This document shows positions 17,282 through 26,850 of a DNA stretch of 64,000 nucleotides, piece after piece. Position 1 is the first letter of the stretch. Each line of letters begins with the position of its first letter. Source of the DNA: Actinomycetes bacterium (lineage in GTDB: Bacteria > Actinomycetota > Coriobacteriia > Coriobacteriales > Atopobiaceae); contig JAKPQM010000084.1 of the NCBI GenBank assembly GCA_029546925.1, positions 1 through 64,000 of the forward strand. Direction: 5' to 3'. The translations under genes and the position numbers were made by a program. The notes below the pieces were generated by a model, which saw nothing but the letters and a program-made list of their open reading frames with translations, was not told the DNA's origin and searched no databases.

Positions 17282-17362
17282 GGTATTCCCTTCTCTTTTC
17301 GACAAATGCGGAGCCACCTGAGTGCGGCCCCACGACGTGGCCGGCTCGTACTGTTCCCTATA

Positions 17363-17794
17363 TTACTGGATACGTGTACGGCAATAGGGGCAAACCTTCC
17401 AATCAGCGTTGAGCGGCCTGTGGCAGGTAGGACAGACGTTGCGCACCTGCGTGTTGCAGATGGGGCATACGACGAAATCGCGGTCGATGGGGGCACCGCA
17501 TTTGGGGCAGATGCCGTAGTGGGAGAGCTGATGCTCGCGCAGCGCGATGTCGAGATCCTGCTCCTCGCGGTCGATGAGGTAGGAGCTGGGGCGCAGGATG
17601 ACATAGGCGAGAAGGCCGATGACGGGGATGACGGAGATGACGGCCCACATCCACCAAGGCTCGGCGCCACGGCGCTGCGCGTCGCGGATGACGTAGACGA
17701 TGGAGAGCACGTAGAGCATGACCACGCACGCCACCATAAGATAGAGGACCATACGTACTTCAGGGGTAATCAGCTGATCGAGTAGCTCTTGCAT
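17363..17794 (-). CDS. Small membrane protein with C-terminal zinc ribbons
   Basis: A 143-residue protein with two N-terminal membrane segments (roughly residues 15-36 and 47-68) separated by a short charged loop, then a cytoplasmic tail with cysteine pairs ICPKCG, VCPICN, VCPTCH and VCPYCR forming two zinc ribbons. It matches the general plan of coriobacterial PLDc_N plus zinc-ribbon proteins. No catalytic motif. It is adjacent to another zinc-ribbon membrane protein, so the two may function together. Confidence 0.8.
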   Translation of the reverse strand: MQELLDQLITPEVRMVLYLMVACVVMLYVLSIVYVIRDAQRRGAEPWWMWAVISVIPVIGLLAYVILRPSSYLIDREEQDLDIALREHQLSHYGICPKCGAPIDRDFVVCPICNTQVRNVCPTCHRPLNADWKVCPYCRTRIQ

Positions 17795-17863
17795 ACGAGA
17801 TGCTCCTTAACGCATTGAACCGACACAAAGTGCCCACACACGACGAATGATTGTAGCAGAGAG

Positions 17864-20053
17864 CTAGGCAAGTTGGGCTAAAACCTCGCCCGCAAGCGTG
17901 ATTGACCCGCATGCGACATAAGAATCTCCACATAATGCGGACACGGCGTCCCTCACGCTGGGATAGACGCCCGCAACATCGGCCCTCGCGCATCTGAAGA
18001 GTTCGGCCAGCTCCTCGGCGGGGAGCGCGCGGTGCGAGGAGGTCTGCGTGCAAACCACGTGTGGGAACTCGCGGGCGAGCAGGGCGACGATACCGCGCAC
18101 ATCCTTATCGGCAAGCACGGCGGCAAGGAGCGTCGGGCGATTCTCGACCTCGGGTTCGATGGCACGCACGGCGGTGAGGAAGGTCTCGACCGACTGCGGG
18201 TTGTGGCATGCGTCGATCAGGATGGGCGGATCGGGGCGCAGGAGCTGGAAACGGCCCGGCGTGGGACAGCTGACGATCGAGGCGTAGAGCTTCTCGGCAT
18301 CGAGCACGCGGCCGAGATGGTTCTCGGCAAGGCAGACGGCGCAGGCGATATTGGCCGCCTGGTAGCTGGGTTTGAGCGCCGCGAGCTCGGGATAGCGCGC
18401 GCGCGTCGTGGTCACCTCGAGCTCAAGCGGATGGCCTAGGCGGCGCGGGTGCTTGGTGATGAGGTAGCTCGCGTGGGAAAGATCGGGATGCGTGCGCAAA
18501 ATCCCCTCGCCCATCTCCCCCGCTGCGTCCTCGAGCCGCTCGGGAAGCAGCAGGGTGGGCGCAACGCCCTGCTCGGCGCAGCGCGCGAGGAACACGTCCT
18601 CCACAGATGCGGGAAGGGCGGTTCCCACACCGAGGACGCAGCTGCGGCCGCGTTTGATGATCGCGGCCTTCTCGCCTGCGATCGCTTCTACGGTATCGCC
18701 GAGCACGTGCATGTGGTCGAGCCCGACGCCCGTGATGGCGACGGACTTGATCGATTTCACGGCGCTCGTGGCGTCCCAACGGCCGCCCATGCCGCATTCG
18801 AGGACGGCGATATCGACCTCGGCTTCGGCAAAGGCAACGCAGGCGGCGACCGTGAGCAGGTCGAATTCGGTGATGTCGTAGAGACGCTCGCCGGCTGCCG
18901 TGCGGCGCTCGTTCACGCGCGTGCCGGCCTCGAGGGCGGCCGCGATGCCGTGGGCGAGCTGCTCCTCGGAAACCGGCGATCCTTGGATCTCCATGCGCTC
19001 GGTGTAGGAAATCAGCTCAGGACTGGTATAGAGGGCCGTGCGGTATCCCTCGCCCATGAGGATGGCCGCCGTGTAGCGTGCGGTCGAGGTCTTGCCGTTG
19101 GTACCGGCAATTTGGAGGGATTCGAAATAGGTATCGGGGTTCTCCAGCTCTGCAAGCATGTCCTCGACGGTCTCGAGCATAGGCGAGATGCCGAACTTCA
19201 AGGTCTCTCGGAGCTTGCTCAGCGCCTCATCGTAGCTCAGGGGCGCGATGGCGAAGGGAACACGGTAGCTTGCGCTTTTTCTCTTCCCATAGACAAACCA
19301 GTACGTGCACGCGACGATGAGGACGCCGCCTACGAGATTGCCGAGGGTGGCGAAGGCGATGTTGTGCGCCATGCCGGCGAAGGTGATGGCATCGAGCCCC
19401 AAAGCCCCCTGGGTGAGCATGCCCAAGGGGATGAAGAACATGTTGGCGACGCAGTGCTCGAAGCCGCAGGCCACGAAGGCCGCAACGGGAAGTGCGGCAG
19501 CCGCGAGCTTGTCGGTGACGGAGCTTGCCGCAAAACCCATCCATACGGCGAGGCAGACGAGCGCGTTGCAGAGGATGCCGCGGAAAAAGACCGCGCCGGG
19601 AGCGAGCGCGGTTTTGGCCGTGGCAACCGAGACGATGGCCTCCCCCACCGCACCGCCGCCGAGCTCGCGGAAAGCCGCAGCGTGGAGGATGAGCGCGAGC
19701 AAAAGCGATCCTGCGAGGTTGCCCGCATAGACGATGGCCCAGCGGGAGAGCATCTGGGATGCACGGTACCTTTTGGAGAGCGCGCCGATGGCCATGAGGG
19801 AGTTTCCCGTGAAGAGCTCGGCGCCCGCAACAAGCACGAGGAAGAGGCCGAGCGAGAAGGCGATGCCACCCAGAAGCGACGAGAGGCCGAACGAGAGCGA
19901 GCTATCGGCCTTGATGATGAGCATGAACGTGGCACCGAGGCCGATGTAGAAGCCTGCGAGGCAGGCAAGGGCGAAGGCTTTGGGCGGAGGAAGGGCCGCC
20001 TTTGCCTGGCCCGCCTTCTCCACAGCCCCCTCGATTTCCGCCGGGCTCAGCAT
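17864..20053 (-). CDS. Formate/nitrite channel fused to folylpolyglutamate synthase (FNT-FolC)
   Basis: One 729-residue ORF with two complete modules. Residues 1 to about 258 are an FNT channel: [13 protein letters not shown] with Thr82, Lys147 in [10 protein letters not shown], and [15 protein letters not shown] with His200, matching the Thr, Lys and His of E. coli FocA. Residues from about 271 are Fol[21 protein letters not shown]-loop AGTNGKTST (316-324), then the Mur-ligase-like domains to the end. The linker (about 259-270) has no ATG, GTG or TTG and no ribosome site, so FolC cannot easily start alone. Its start overlaps the folE stop in ATGCTGA. It closes a formate-assimilation operon, implying that formate entry and folate polyglutamylation share one protein at the membrane. 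Confidence 0.93.
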   Translation of the reverse strand: MLSPAEIEGAVEKAGQAKAALPPPKAFALACLAGFYIGLGATFMLIIKADSSLSFGLSSLLGGIAFSLGLFLVLVAGAELFTGNSLMAIGALSKRYRASQMLSRWAIVYAGNLAGSLLLALILHAAAFRELGGGAVGEAIVSVATAKTALAPGAVFFRGILCNALVCLAVWMGFAASSVTDKLAAAALPVAAFVACGFEHCVANMFFIPLGMLTQGALGLDAITFAGMAHNIAFATLGNLVGGVLIVACTYWFVYGKRKSASYRVPFAIAPLSYDEALSKLRETLKFGISPMLETVEDMLAELENPDTYFESLQIAGTNGKTSTARYTAAILMGEGYRTALYTSPELISYTERMEIQGSPVSEEQLAHGIAAALEAGTRVNERRTAAGERLYDITEFDLLTVAACVAFAEAEVDIAVLECGMGGRWDATSAVKSIKSVAITGVGLDHMHVLGDTVEAIAGEKAAIIKRGRSCVLGVGTALPASVEDVFLARCAEQGVAPTLLLPERLEDAAGEMGEGILRTHPDLSHASYLITKHPRRLGHPLELEVTTTRARYPELAALKPSYQAANIACAVCLAENHLGRVLDAEKLYASIVSCPTPGRFQLLRPDPPILIDACHNPQSVETFLTAVRAIEPEVENRPTLLAAVLADKDVRGIVALLAREFPHVVCTQTSSHRALPAEELAELFRCARADVAGVYPSVRDAVSALCGDSYVACGSITLAGEVLAQLA

Positions 20054-20643
20054 GATCCCACCCCGATGAGGTTCAAGGCCTCCTCACGGGCCTTGAGATC
20101 GGTCTTGAGGTAGCCGCGCACGGCCGAGGTGACCGTGAGCGCACCGGCGCTCTTGATGCCGCGCATGGTCATGCAGGTGTGCTCGGCCTCGAGCACGACG
20201 AGCACGCCGCGCGGGTCGAGGCGCTCGATAAGGGCATCGGCGATCTGGTTGGTGAGGCGCTCCTGGAGCTGCGGGCGGCGGGCGAAGCCATCCACGCAGC
20301 GGGCGAGTTTGGAGAGGCCGGTTATCCTGCCATCGTTGGGCAGGTAGCAGATGTGCGCCCTGCCCACGAAAGGCAGGAGATGGTGCTCGCACATCGAGGA
20401 GAAGGGGATGTCCTTCACGATGACCATGTCCTCGTTGCCGGGCTCGCTGAACTGCCTCAGGAGGTGGAGGCCGGGATCTTCCTGCGTGCCGCCGAAGATC
20501 TCCTCGCAGGCGCATGCCACGCGGTGGGGTGTATCGAGCAGGCCCTCGCGGTCTGGATCCTCGCCGATGCCGGTGAGCAGCTCGCGTACCGCAGCCTCGA
20601 TGCGCGCCTTATCGATAGAGTTGTATCTGAGCGTCTCGGCCAT
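20047..20643 (-). CDS. folE: GTP cyclohydrolase I
   Basis: Converts GTP to 7,8-dihydroneopterin triphosphate, the first step of folate synthesis. The 198-residue protein has zinc ligands Cys85 and His88 in CEHHLLPF and Cys157 in HTCMTMRG, and the typical [20 protein letters not shown] helix region. The start at 20643 follows AAAGGACGG at slightly long spacing. It lies one base after the folD stop and overlaps the channel-FolC start by 7 bases, so it is embedded in the C1-folate operon. Its presence links de novo folate supply to formate use. Confidence 0.95.
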   Translation of the reverse strand: MAETLRYNSIDKARIEAAVRELLTGIGEDPDREGLLDTPHRVACACEEIFGGTQEDPGLHLLRQFSEPGNEDMVIVKDIPFSSMCEHHLLPFVGRAHICYLPNDGRITGLSKLARCVDGFARRPQLQERLTNQIADALIERLDPRGVLVVLEAEHTCMTMRGIKSAGALTVTSAVRGYLKTDLKAREEALNLIGVGSC

Positions 20644-20644
20644 C

Positions 20645-21499
20645 TTAGACGACCGTCCTTTCTGCAGCTTCGACAACGTGCTTGGCAAGCACGGCCGTCG
20701 TGGTGGAGCCGACGCCGCTGGGAACCGGTGTAATGGCATCGACGATCGGCGCCACTTCATCATAGAGCACATCGCCGACGAGCCTGCCGCTCTTCTCATC
20801 CCAATTGATACCGACGTCGATGATGACCTGACCGGGCGCAACGGAATCGGCACCCACGCAACCCCTGCTGCCGGCTGCGACCACGAGGATCTCGGCAGCG
20901 GCGCACGCTGCGGCGAGATCGCGCGTACGGGTGTGGCACATGGTCACCGTGGCATTCCTTGCCTGGAGCATCATCGAGACGGGCTTGCCGATGACGAGCG
21001 AACGGCCCACGACCGTGACGCGTGCTCCGGTGAGATCGTAGCCGTAAAAATCGAGGAGCTCGATCACGGCTTCTGCCGTGCAGGGCGCGAAGCCGATCGG
21101 CCTGTTGGCGAAGACGCCGTAGAGCGATCCTCGGGTGATGCAGTCGATATCCTTGGCGGGGTCGAGGGCCGCGCAGGCGGCCTCCTCGTCGAGGTGCTTG
21201 GGCAGCGGACGGAACATGAGGCAGCCGTGAATGGAGGTATCGGCGTTGATGCGGCCGATAGCGGCCATGAGCTCATCTTGGGAGCACGTGAGATCGAGGG
21301 TGACCTGCACGGCATCGATGCCGAGGGCGGCGCAGCGTTTGAGGGCGGCGCGCTCGTAGGAAAGATCATCCTCGCGCGCGCCGACGCGCAGGATTGCGAG
21401 CTTGGGGGTGACGCCCCGCTCGGCAAGCGCGGCGATACGCGGGATCAGCTTCTCGGTGAGCGCTGCAGCGACCGGGGCGCCCGTAAGCAGTTCTGCCAT
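20645..21499 (-). CDS. folD: Methylene-THF dehydrogenase/methenyl-THF cyclohydrolase
   Basis: Interconverts 10-formyl-, 5,10-methenyl- and 5,10-methylene-THF with NAD(P). The 284 residues have the catalytic Tyr48 and Lys54 ([10 protein letters not shown]), the substrate-loop block around [13 protein letters not shown], the nucleotide site [16 protein letters not shown] and the C-terminal [14 protein letters not shown]. The usual PGGVGPMT is changed to PSGVGSTT, and QLPLP to RPLPK, so it is somewhat divergent. The start at 21499 follows AGGAGAAGGAGC. It overlaps or abuts fchA and folE on either side, showing tight operon packing. Confidence 0.93.
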   Translation of the reverse strand: MAELLTGAPVAAALTEKLIPRIAALAERGVTPKLAILRVGAREDDLSYERAALKRCAALGIDAVQVTLDLTCSQDELMAAIGRINADTSIHGCLMFRPLPKHLDEEAACAALDPAKDIDCITRGSLYGVFANRPIGFAPCTAEAVIELLDFYGYDLTGARVTVVGRSLVIGKPVSMMLQARNATVTMCHTRTRDLAAACAAAEILVVAAGSRGCVGADSVAPGQVIIDVGINWDEKSGRLVGDVLYDEVAPIVDAITPVPSGVGSTTTAVLAKHVVEAAERTVV

Positions 21500-21501
21500 G
21501 G

Positions 21502-22143
21502 CTAGCTCCTTCTCCTGATATAGTCCATGACCTTGGCTTCGATGACTTCGGCGCGCGGGCACCACTCGTCGAGAAGCTCCTCGCACACTCTATCGATCCT
21601 CTCGGCGGATTCAGCACAGCCGAGGCTGGCCAGCACCCTGGTGTTGACGAACACGTTGAGGCTCGCAGCCTCGAGGGCGGCACGGCAGAGCAGCGCTCCG
21701 CAGCCCACGTCGGAGAGGAGCATGCGCGAGCCCTTCTCGCACAGCTCCTCGAGCAGGGCGATGGCTTCGCAGCACTGATGCATCATCTCGACGGGAGCGA
21801 CGATGGCGGCGCGGGTGGCCTCCTCGAGCATCTCGGCACGCCTCGGATCCTCCTTGGGGATACCGTAAGCCTGCGAGAGCGGATAGAACGCCGCGGCATC
21901 CTCGTCCACAAGCGCAACCAGACGTCTGCGTATGGCCTCGGCGATCTCCAGCATGCGCTGGATATCGTCCTCATATTGAGCATAGCGTTTCTTACCCGCG
22001 GTGAAGTTGCCCACCATCGATGCGAGCGCCACGCCGAGCGCGCCCGCATAGGCTGCCGCTCCCCCGCCGCCCGGTACGGGCTCTTTAGCCGCGAGGGCAT
22101 CGGCGAATTCGACGCAGCTCTTGTCAGTAAGGGCTTCAGCCAT
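21502..22143 (-). CDS. fchA: Formiminotransferase-cyclodeaminase family protein (methenyl-THF cyclohydrolase)
   Basis: A 213-residue helical protein of the FchA family. The N-terminal region VPGGGGAAAYAGALGVALASM is diagnostic. In clostridia and acetogens FchA supplies the cyclohydrolase step between formyl- and methenyl-THF; in histidine degraders it releases ammonia from formimino-THF. No formiminotransferase gene is present here, so the cyclohydrolase role beside Fhs and FolD is favoured. Its stop is two bases from the folD start. A structured 208-base spacer separates it from fhs. Confidence 0.9.
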   Translation of the reverse strand: MAEALTDKSCVEFADALAAKEPVPGGGGAAAYAGALGVALASMVGNFTAGKKRYAQYEDDIQRMLEIAEAIRRRLVALVDEDAAAFYPLSQAYGIPKEDPRRAEMLEEATRAAIVAPVEMMHQCCEAIALLEELCEKGSRMLLSDVGCGALLCRAALEAASLNVFVNTRVLASLGCAESAERIDRVCEELLDEWCPRAEVIEAKVMDYIRRRS

Positions 22144-22251
22144 GATCGACTTCCTTGTCAGTCAATTCCGTTAATGCCCGCAGCCTTTCCAAAGCCTGCC
22201 GAGAAGATCTCCTCGACGTCGGCACGGCCGGCCGTACGAGAAACCTGCACT

Positions 22252-22337
22252 GAGGCTCCCAGAAGACCTCGTAAGGAATCTTTTCCGCAGCGCGCCCTTT
22301 GCGCGAGGACGATTCCGACGAGACTTCCGGGAGCCTC
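22252..22337. repeat. Imperfect long inverted repeat between fhs and fchA
   Basis: GAGGCTCCC at 22252-22260 pairs with GGGAGCCTC at 22329-22337; inward the arms 22252-22280 and 22311-22337 remain complementary with small bulges, and the centre contains CGCGCCCTTTGCGCG. It sits just after the fhs stop in the minus-strand operon and could attenuate or stabilise the message at this point. It has no T-run and no coding potential. Confidence 0.7.
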
Positions 22338-22351
22338 GAGAGGAAAAGCTC

Positions 22352-24025
22352 TTAGAACAGGCCGACGATCCTGCCGTCCTCGGTGACGTCGATCTTCTCG
22401 GCGGCAGGGACCTTGGGAAGGCCCGGCATCGTCATGATGTCGCCGGTGAGGGCGACGATGAAGCCGGCGCCGGCGGAGACCTTGAGGTTGCGTACCGTGA
22501 TGCGGAAATCGCGCGGCGCACCGAGCTTGGTCTGGTCGTCGGTGAACGAGTACTGGGTCTTGGCCATGCAGATCGGGAGCTTGTCGAAGCCCTGATCGGT
22601 GAGGTCCTTGAGCTGCCTGGCCGCGCTGGAGGTGAGGTCGACGCCGTCGGCATGGTAGATCTTGGTGGCGATGGCCTCGAGCTTATCCATGATGGGGGCA
22701 CCGGCATCGTAGGAGAAGCTGAAATCGTTGGGCTGATCGCAGAGGCGGACGACTTCGTCGGCAAGCGCCTCGCCGCCCGCGCCGCCCTTGGCCCAGACCT
22801 CGGAGAGCGCGACGTTGACGCCGAGCTCGTTGCACTTGGCCTCGACGAGATCGAGCTCTGCCTTGGTGTCGGTCGGGAATGCATTGATGGCCACGACCAC
22901 GGGGAGCTTGAAGACGTCTTGGATGTTGGAGACGTGCTGGAGCAGGTTCGGCAGACCGGCCTCGACTGCGGAAAGGTCCTCGGTGCCGAGATCGGCCTTT
23001 GCAACGCCCCCGTTGTGCTTGAGGGCGCGTACCGTGGCGACGAGCACGACCGCGGAGGGTTTGAGCCCGGTCATGCGGCACTTGATATCGAGGAACTTCT
23101 CGGCACCGAGATCGGCGCCGAAGCCGGCCTCGGTCACGACGCAATCGGCGAGCTTCATGGCCGTGGTGGTCGCCTCGACGGAATTGCAGCCGTGGGCGAT
23201 GTTGGCGAACGGGCCGCCGTGCACGAACGCGGGATTGTTCTCGAGCGTCTGGACGAGGTTGGGTTTGATGGCATCTTTGAGAAGAGCCGTCATGGCACCC
23301 TGGGCCTTGAGGTCGCCGCAGGTGACGGGCGTGCGATCGTAGGTGTAGGCCACGACCATGCGGGCAAGGCGGGCTTTGAGGTCGGCGAGGTCGGCGGCGA
23401 GGCAGAAGACCGCCATGACCTCGGAGGCCACGGTGATGTCGAAGCCGTCTTGGCGGGGCATGCCGTCGGCGATACCGCCGAGGCCGTCCACGACGTTGCG
23501 GAGCTGGCGATCGTTCATGTCGACGCAACGGCGCCAGGTGATGCGGCGTGGATCGATGTTGAGGGCGTTACCCTGTTTGATGTGGTTGTCGATCATGGCC
23601 GCGAGCAGGTTGTTCGCGGCACCGATGGCATGGAAGTCGCCGGTGAAGTGCAGGTTGATGTCTTCCATGGGGACGACCTGGGCGTAACCGCCGCCGGCAG
23701 CGCCGCCCTTGACGCCGAAGACGGGACCGAGGGAGGGCTCGCGCAGGCAGAGCATCGTCTTCTTGCCGATGCGGTTGAGACCGTCGGCGAGACCTACGGA
23801 CGTGGTGGTCTTGCCCTCGCCTGCGGGCGTGGGGTTGATGGCGGTCACGAGGATGAGCTTGGCCGATGCGGGTCTATCTTTAAGCGAGTGGATATCAACC
23901 TTGGCCTTGTATGTGCCGTAATGCTCGAGCATATCGTCGGAAAGGCCCACCTTGGCGGCGACCTCCGAGATGGGAAGCATGGTTGCCGCCTGCGCGATCT
24001 CGATGTCGGACTTGATCTCTGCCAT
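22352..24025 (-). CDS. fhs: Formate-tetrahydrofolate ligase
   Basis: ATP-dependent activation of formate to 10-formyl-THF. The 557-residue length and the P-loop [17 protein letters not shown] (about residues 64-80) are diagnostic; [20 protein letters not shown] and HFTGDFHAI are further conserved blocks. It leads the operon fhs-fchA-folD-folE-channel/folC, which would turn formate into methylene-THF for thymidylate and related pathways. The start at 24025 follows AAAAAAGGAGAGAGA. It could also run backward to make ATP from formyl-THF, as in purinolytic anaerobes. Confidence 0.97.
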   Translation of the reverse strand: MAEIKSDIEIAQAATMLPISEVAAKVGLSDDMLEHYGTYKAKVDIHSLKDRPASAKLILVTAINPTPAGEGKTTTSVGLADGLNRIGKKTMLCLREPSLGPVFGVKGGAAGGGYAQVVPMEDINLHFTGDFHAIGAANNLLAAMIDNHIKQGNALNIDPRRITWRRCVDMNDRQLRNVVDGLGGIADGMPRQDGFDITVASEVMAVFCLAADLADLKARLARMVVAYTYDRTPVTCGDLKAQGAMTALLKDAIKPNLVQTLENNPAFVHGGPFANIAHGCNSVEATTTAMKLADCVVTEAGFGADLGAEKFLDIKCRMTGLKPSAVVLVATVRALKHNGGVAKADLGTEDLSAVEAGLPNLLQHVSNIQDVFKLPVVVAINAFPTDTKAELDLVEAKCNELGVNVALSEVWAKGGAGGEALADEVVRLCDQPNDFSFSYDAGAPIMDKLEAIATKIYHADGVDLTSSAARQLKDLTDQGFDKLPICMAKTQYSFTDDQTKLGAPRDFRITVRNLKVSAGAGFIVALTGDIMTMPGLPKVPAAEKIDVTEDGRIVGLF

Positions 24026-24069
24026 TCTCTCTCCTTTTTTCTGGTGGGCACACATCCGTGCTCGGATCC

Positions 24070-24125
24070 ATTATCCTGTACGTGCTGCTCGAAACCTAAT
24101 GCATATCCGGCATGGCTCCATGCCG
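24070..24125 (-). promoter_or_regulatory. Putative fhs operon promoter region with palindrome
   Basis: Reading the minus strand, GATAAT (24070-24075) could be a -10 box 45 bases before the fhs start; no good -35 is seen. Just upstream is an 8-bp palindrome CGGCATGG..CCATGCCG (24108-24125), a plausible operator or small hairpin. The rest of the 24026-24329 spacer is comparatively AT-rich, with no gene. Confidence 0.35.
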
Positions 24126-24329
24126 ATTCGAAAAACACACCGAGTGTAACGTGGAATACCCGCAATTCGAATACTCAGAAGTGCTCATTTTACCGGCTGG
24201 TATTCCGACGTTTTGTCGGCCACGGGTATTGTCGCCGAGCGGGAACCGCGCCATCAACAGACAAATGCACAAATCACCACTGAGCGTTTCGTCGAATCTG
24301 CGCAGGGAGCAAGGCGTTGGCCTCCCCAA

Positions 24330-24402
24330 ATAACATACACTTTACAAGCTTTCCTGCGGTTTCTTCTAGGAGAAAGCCCAGTTGAGGTTATGGAGTGTAT
24401 GC
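24330..24402. repeat. Palindromic element, family A copy 1
   Basis: The left end ATAACATACACTTTA is conserved; the right end GTGTATGCAAG is degraded from the family GTGTATGTTAT. The inner part GGTTTCTTCTAGGAGAAAGC is nearly identical to copy 3 at 39981-40056. It lies 32 bases past the stop of the MFS gene. Confidence 0.9.
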
Positions 24403-24434
24403 AAGCAGCTGGATGCCGTTGGGCGCGGCGCGGG

Positions 24435-25853
24435 CTACTCGCCGCGCTCTGCCTTCTTGAGTAGGAAAGCGATGGCGAACATCACGGCGTAGGCGACAAG
24501 CGCGATGATCATGGAAGTGCGCATACCACCTGCGGGGTTAGCACCTACGATGAGGGTGAAGAGCGCCACGCCTATACCGCCGCCTAGGTTCTGCCCGAGC
24601 TGGATCACGGAGTTGCCGGTCACGCGGAGTTCGGGAGCGAGCTGAATCTGCGGGGCGGCCGACATGGTGGTCGACGTCTGGGAGTTGTAAAAGCCTACGA
24701 GGAACATCAGCAGGTAGATGACCCAGAGCGGCGTGCCAGGAACGAGCAGGAAGATGAAGCCCACGGTGACGGCGATGCGCACGATGTTGCCGATGACCAT
24801 GAGGGGCTTGGCATCGCCTGACGCTGCAATCTTCTTTCCGAAGATCGGCCCGAGGAAGATGCCGAGGATGGCGGATGCGGTGGTGGCGAGGCCTGCGGCA
24901 AGCGCAGGGCCGAGGGTGAGGGAGAGCGGATCCTCCGCGAGGACACGCATGATGAAGCCGGGGATGAAGAACGTGACCGTCATGGCGCCGAAGTTGTGGA
25001 GCAGGTTGGAGACGGCGAGCACGAGGACGTTGCGGTCCTTGATGGCGCTTGACGGCACGATGGCTGTGTCACCCTTCTTGCGGATGACCGCAACGAGAGC
25101 GATGAGCGCGATCACCGAAGCGATGAACAGGGCGGTGTTGGCCGTGCCGCCGAACGGAAGATAGTTGCCGCCCATCGAGAGAGCCAAGATGAGGCAGCCG
25201 AGGAAGATGGTGACGGCGATGCCGCCGGACCAGTCGAACGAGTTCTTGGCGTCGCTTGCGGGGAACGCGTCGTCGGAGACGCGGGCGCCCATGAGGTTGA
25301 GCGCGGCACCGATTGCGAGCAGCGCGGCCAGCAACCAGCAGAGCACACGCCAGCCCAGACGATCGATGATGATGCCGCCGAGGAACGGCCCCACGAGCAT
25401 GGCGATGGACATCATGGTTCCGACGAGGCCCAGATAGACGCCCACTTCCTTCTGGTCGAAGAGGTCGCGGATGGTTGTGAGGCCCACGGCGAATACGCCT
25501 GCGGACACGAAGCCCCAGAAGATGTTCGCGATGATGATGACGAACATGTTGGGTGCAAGGGCGCGGACGGCGAGCACGACGGCGCCGATCACGAGGCCGA
25601 GCGCGGTAAGCAGGGGCTTCTTAGCGGGGTCGCGAGCAGCGAGGAAGCCGAAGATGGGCATGAGGCAGATGGATAGCACGCCGGAGATGGACTGCGCCAC
25701 GCCATAGATGTCTTGGCCGCCGATTTCGGCGGCAGCGGCGGGAAGCATCGTGGCGTTGGTGGTGGAAACCATGAGGTTGCCGATGATGGCAAGGTAGATG
25801 CCTGCGAGCGTCATCATCTTCTTGTTGCGTGGAACGCTCTGATAGGGGTTCAT
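24435..25853 (-). CDS. MFS transporter, drug/small-molecule exporter type
   Basis: A 472-residue major facilitator protein with about 12-14 hydrophobic segments. The loop after segment two has GFLAARDPAKK, and GPFLGGIIIDRLGWR is the antiporter-like motif C/D region typical of DHA-type proton antiporters. The start at 25853 follows GAGAAGGGAATCC. It is downstream of the PanB-like gene, with only a hairpin between them, so it may import the substrate or export the product of the accessory pathway. Direction and ligand cannot be read from sequence. Confidence 0.88.
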   Translation of the reverse strand: MNPYQSVPRNKKMMTLAGIYLAIIGNLMVSTTNATMLPAAAAEIGGQDIYGVAQSISGVLSICLMPIFGFLAARDPAKKPLLTALGLVIGAVVLAVRALAPNMFVIIIANIFWGFVSAGVFAVGLTTIRDLFDQKEVGVYLGLVGTMMSIAMLVGPFLGGIIIDRLGWRVLCWLLAALLAIGAALNLMGARVSDDAFPASDAKNSFDWSGGIAVTIFLGCLILALSMGGNYLPFGGTANTALFIASVIALIALVAVIRKKGDTAIVPSSAIKDRNVLVLAVSNLLHNFGAMTVTFFIPGFIMRVLAEDPLSLTLGPALAAGLATTASAILGIFLGPIFGKKIAASGDAKPLMVIGNIVRIAVTVGFIFLLVPGTPLWVIYLLMFLVGFYNSQTSTTMSAAPQIQLAPELRVTGNSVIQLGQNLGGGIGVALFTLIVGANPAGGMRTSMIIALVAYAVMFAIAFLLKKAERGE

Positions 25854-25881
25854 GCGGATTCCCTTCTCTATTTGGACAAAT

Positions 25882-25908
25882 GGGCTGCAGGGTTTGCCCC
25901 CGCAGCCC
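25882..25908 (-). terminator. Hairpin between PanB-like gene 1 and the MFS gene
   Basis: GGGCTGC at 25882-25888 pairs with GCAGCCC at 25902-25908. It has no T-run, so it may attenuate rather than fully stop transcription into the MFS gene. Confidence 0.5.
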
Positions 25909-25927
25909 GTACCGGTTCGCCAATCGG

Positions 25928-26803
25928 CTAATGGATGTCCTTGTCGAGCATGTCGTTGAACTTCTCGAGTTCGGCGGGATCCATGTGCCAGCCGTGCTCC
26001 TCCTGCGGGTAGGCGCCTTCCTTGACCTCGTGGTCGAAGCCCATGTAGCCCTTCATGGCTTCGGCGGCGACAGAAGCGTAGGCCTTGGAGTGCTTGGCCA
26101 TAGCCTCGGGAGGCAGGAAGCCCATGAGGTCGAAGATAACGAGCTCGGAACCGTCGGCGGCACCGCCTGCGGCGACCTCGATCACGGGGATGGCGAGCTT
26201 GGCGGCGATTGCATTGGTAACCTCGATGTTGGTCATCTCGATGGTCATACCGCACATGCCGTTCTCCTGGTACTCATAGGCCATACGCCAGATCTTGTAG
26301 GCGTCCTCGGCAGTCTTGCCTTGGCGGCGGTATCCGCCGAACTGGCCGGTCTGCCAGCCGGAGAGGCAGCCCACGTGGCCGAAGACGGGAACGTAGTTCG
26401 CGCTCATGCAGGCAAGCGTCTCGTTGGTGACGCCCATGCACATGACGGAATCGGCGCCATCGGCGAGGATCCGCGAGCCGCACTCGATCGCCGTGGGGCC
26501 ATCCTTGTATTGCGGAGTCTGCATGACGGCGTTCAGGCACACGTTGGGAGCCATCTTGCGGATAGCGCGGGTCCACCACGAGATATTGCGTTCGCGGTCT
26601 GCGCAGGTCTCGCCGGGAGCGGTGTAGCGCACGAGGTCGATGCCGGCTTTCTCGGCGAGGCTCGACCAGAGGGGATCCATGTAGGCGGTGCCCACCATGG
26701 AGATCTTCTCGCCCTTGTTCTTCATCTGCTGGAGGTGCCAGATGGTCTTGCGGCCGGTGGAGAGGGGCATCATCTCGATGTTGCTGTTCTTGCCGGTAGC
26801 CAT
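25928..26803 (-). CDS. PanB-family paralogue with altered active site (1)
   Basis: A 291-residue TIM-barrel protein of the ketopantoate hydroxymethyltransferase family. Matching blocks are VFGHVGCLSGWQTGQFGGYR (140-159), RQGKTAEDA, TIEMTNIEVTNAIAAKLAIP and the C-terminal GAYPQEEHGWHM. PanB's catalytic Glu is kept as Glu189 and the conserved His as His143. The three metal-binding acidic positions of PanB (Asp45, Asp84, Glu114 in E. coli) fall in LVRYTAPG, CLNAVMQ and VMCMGVT and are not acidic. It therefore probably does not make ketopantoate and has a different, unknown reaction. It is paired with an SDR upstream; a paralogue lies at 34495-35376. Confidence 0.85.
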   Translation of the reverse strand: MATGKNSNIEMMPLSTGRKTIWHLQQMKNKGEKISMVGTAYMDPLWSSLAEKAGIDLVRYTAPGETCADRERNISWWTRAIRKMAPNVCLNAVMQTPQYKDGPTAIECGSRILADGADSVMCMGVTNETLACMSANYVPVFGHVGCLSGWQTGQFGGYRRQGKTAEDAYKIWRMAYEYQENGMCGMTIEMTNIEVTNAIAAKLAIPVIEVAAGGAADGSELVIFDLMGFLPPEAMAKHSKAYASVAAEAMKGYMGFDHEVKEGAYPQEEHGWHMDPAELEKFNDMLDKDIH

Positions 26804-26850
26804 GATCGTTCCTTTCGTCCTGTTGCATGCGTATGGTCGTGAGATCGGGT

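Noticed and set aside
25928-26803. Authentic pantothenate-pathway panB
   Set aside because: PanB's metal-binding acidic residues are missing, there are two paralogues and no panC or panD nearby.
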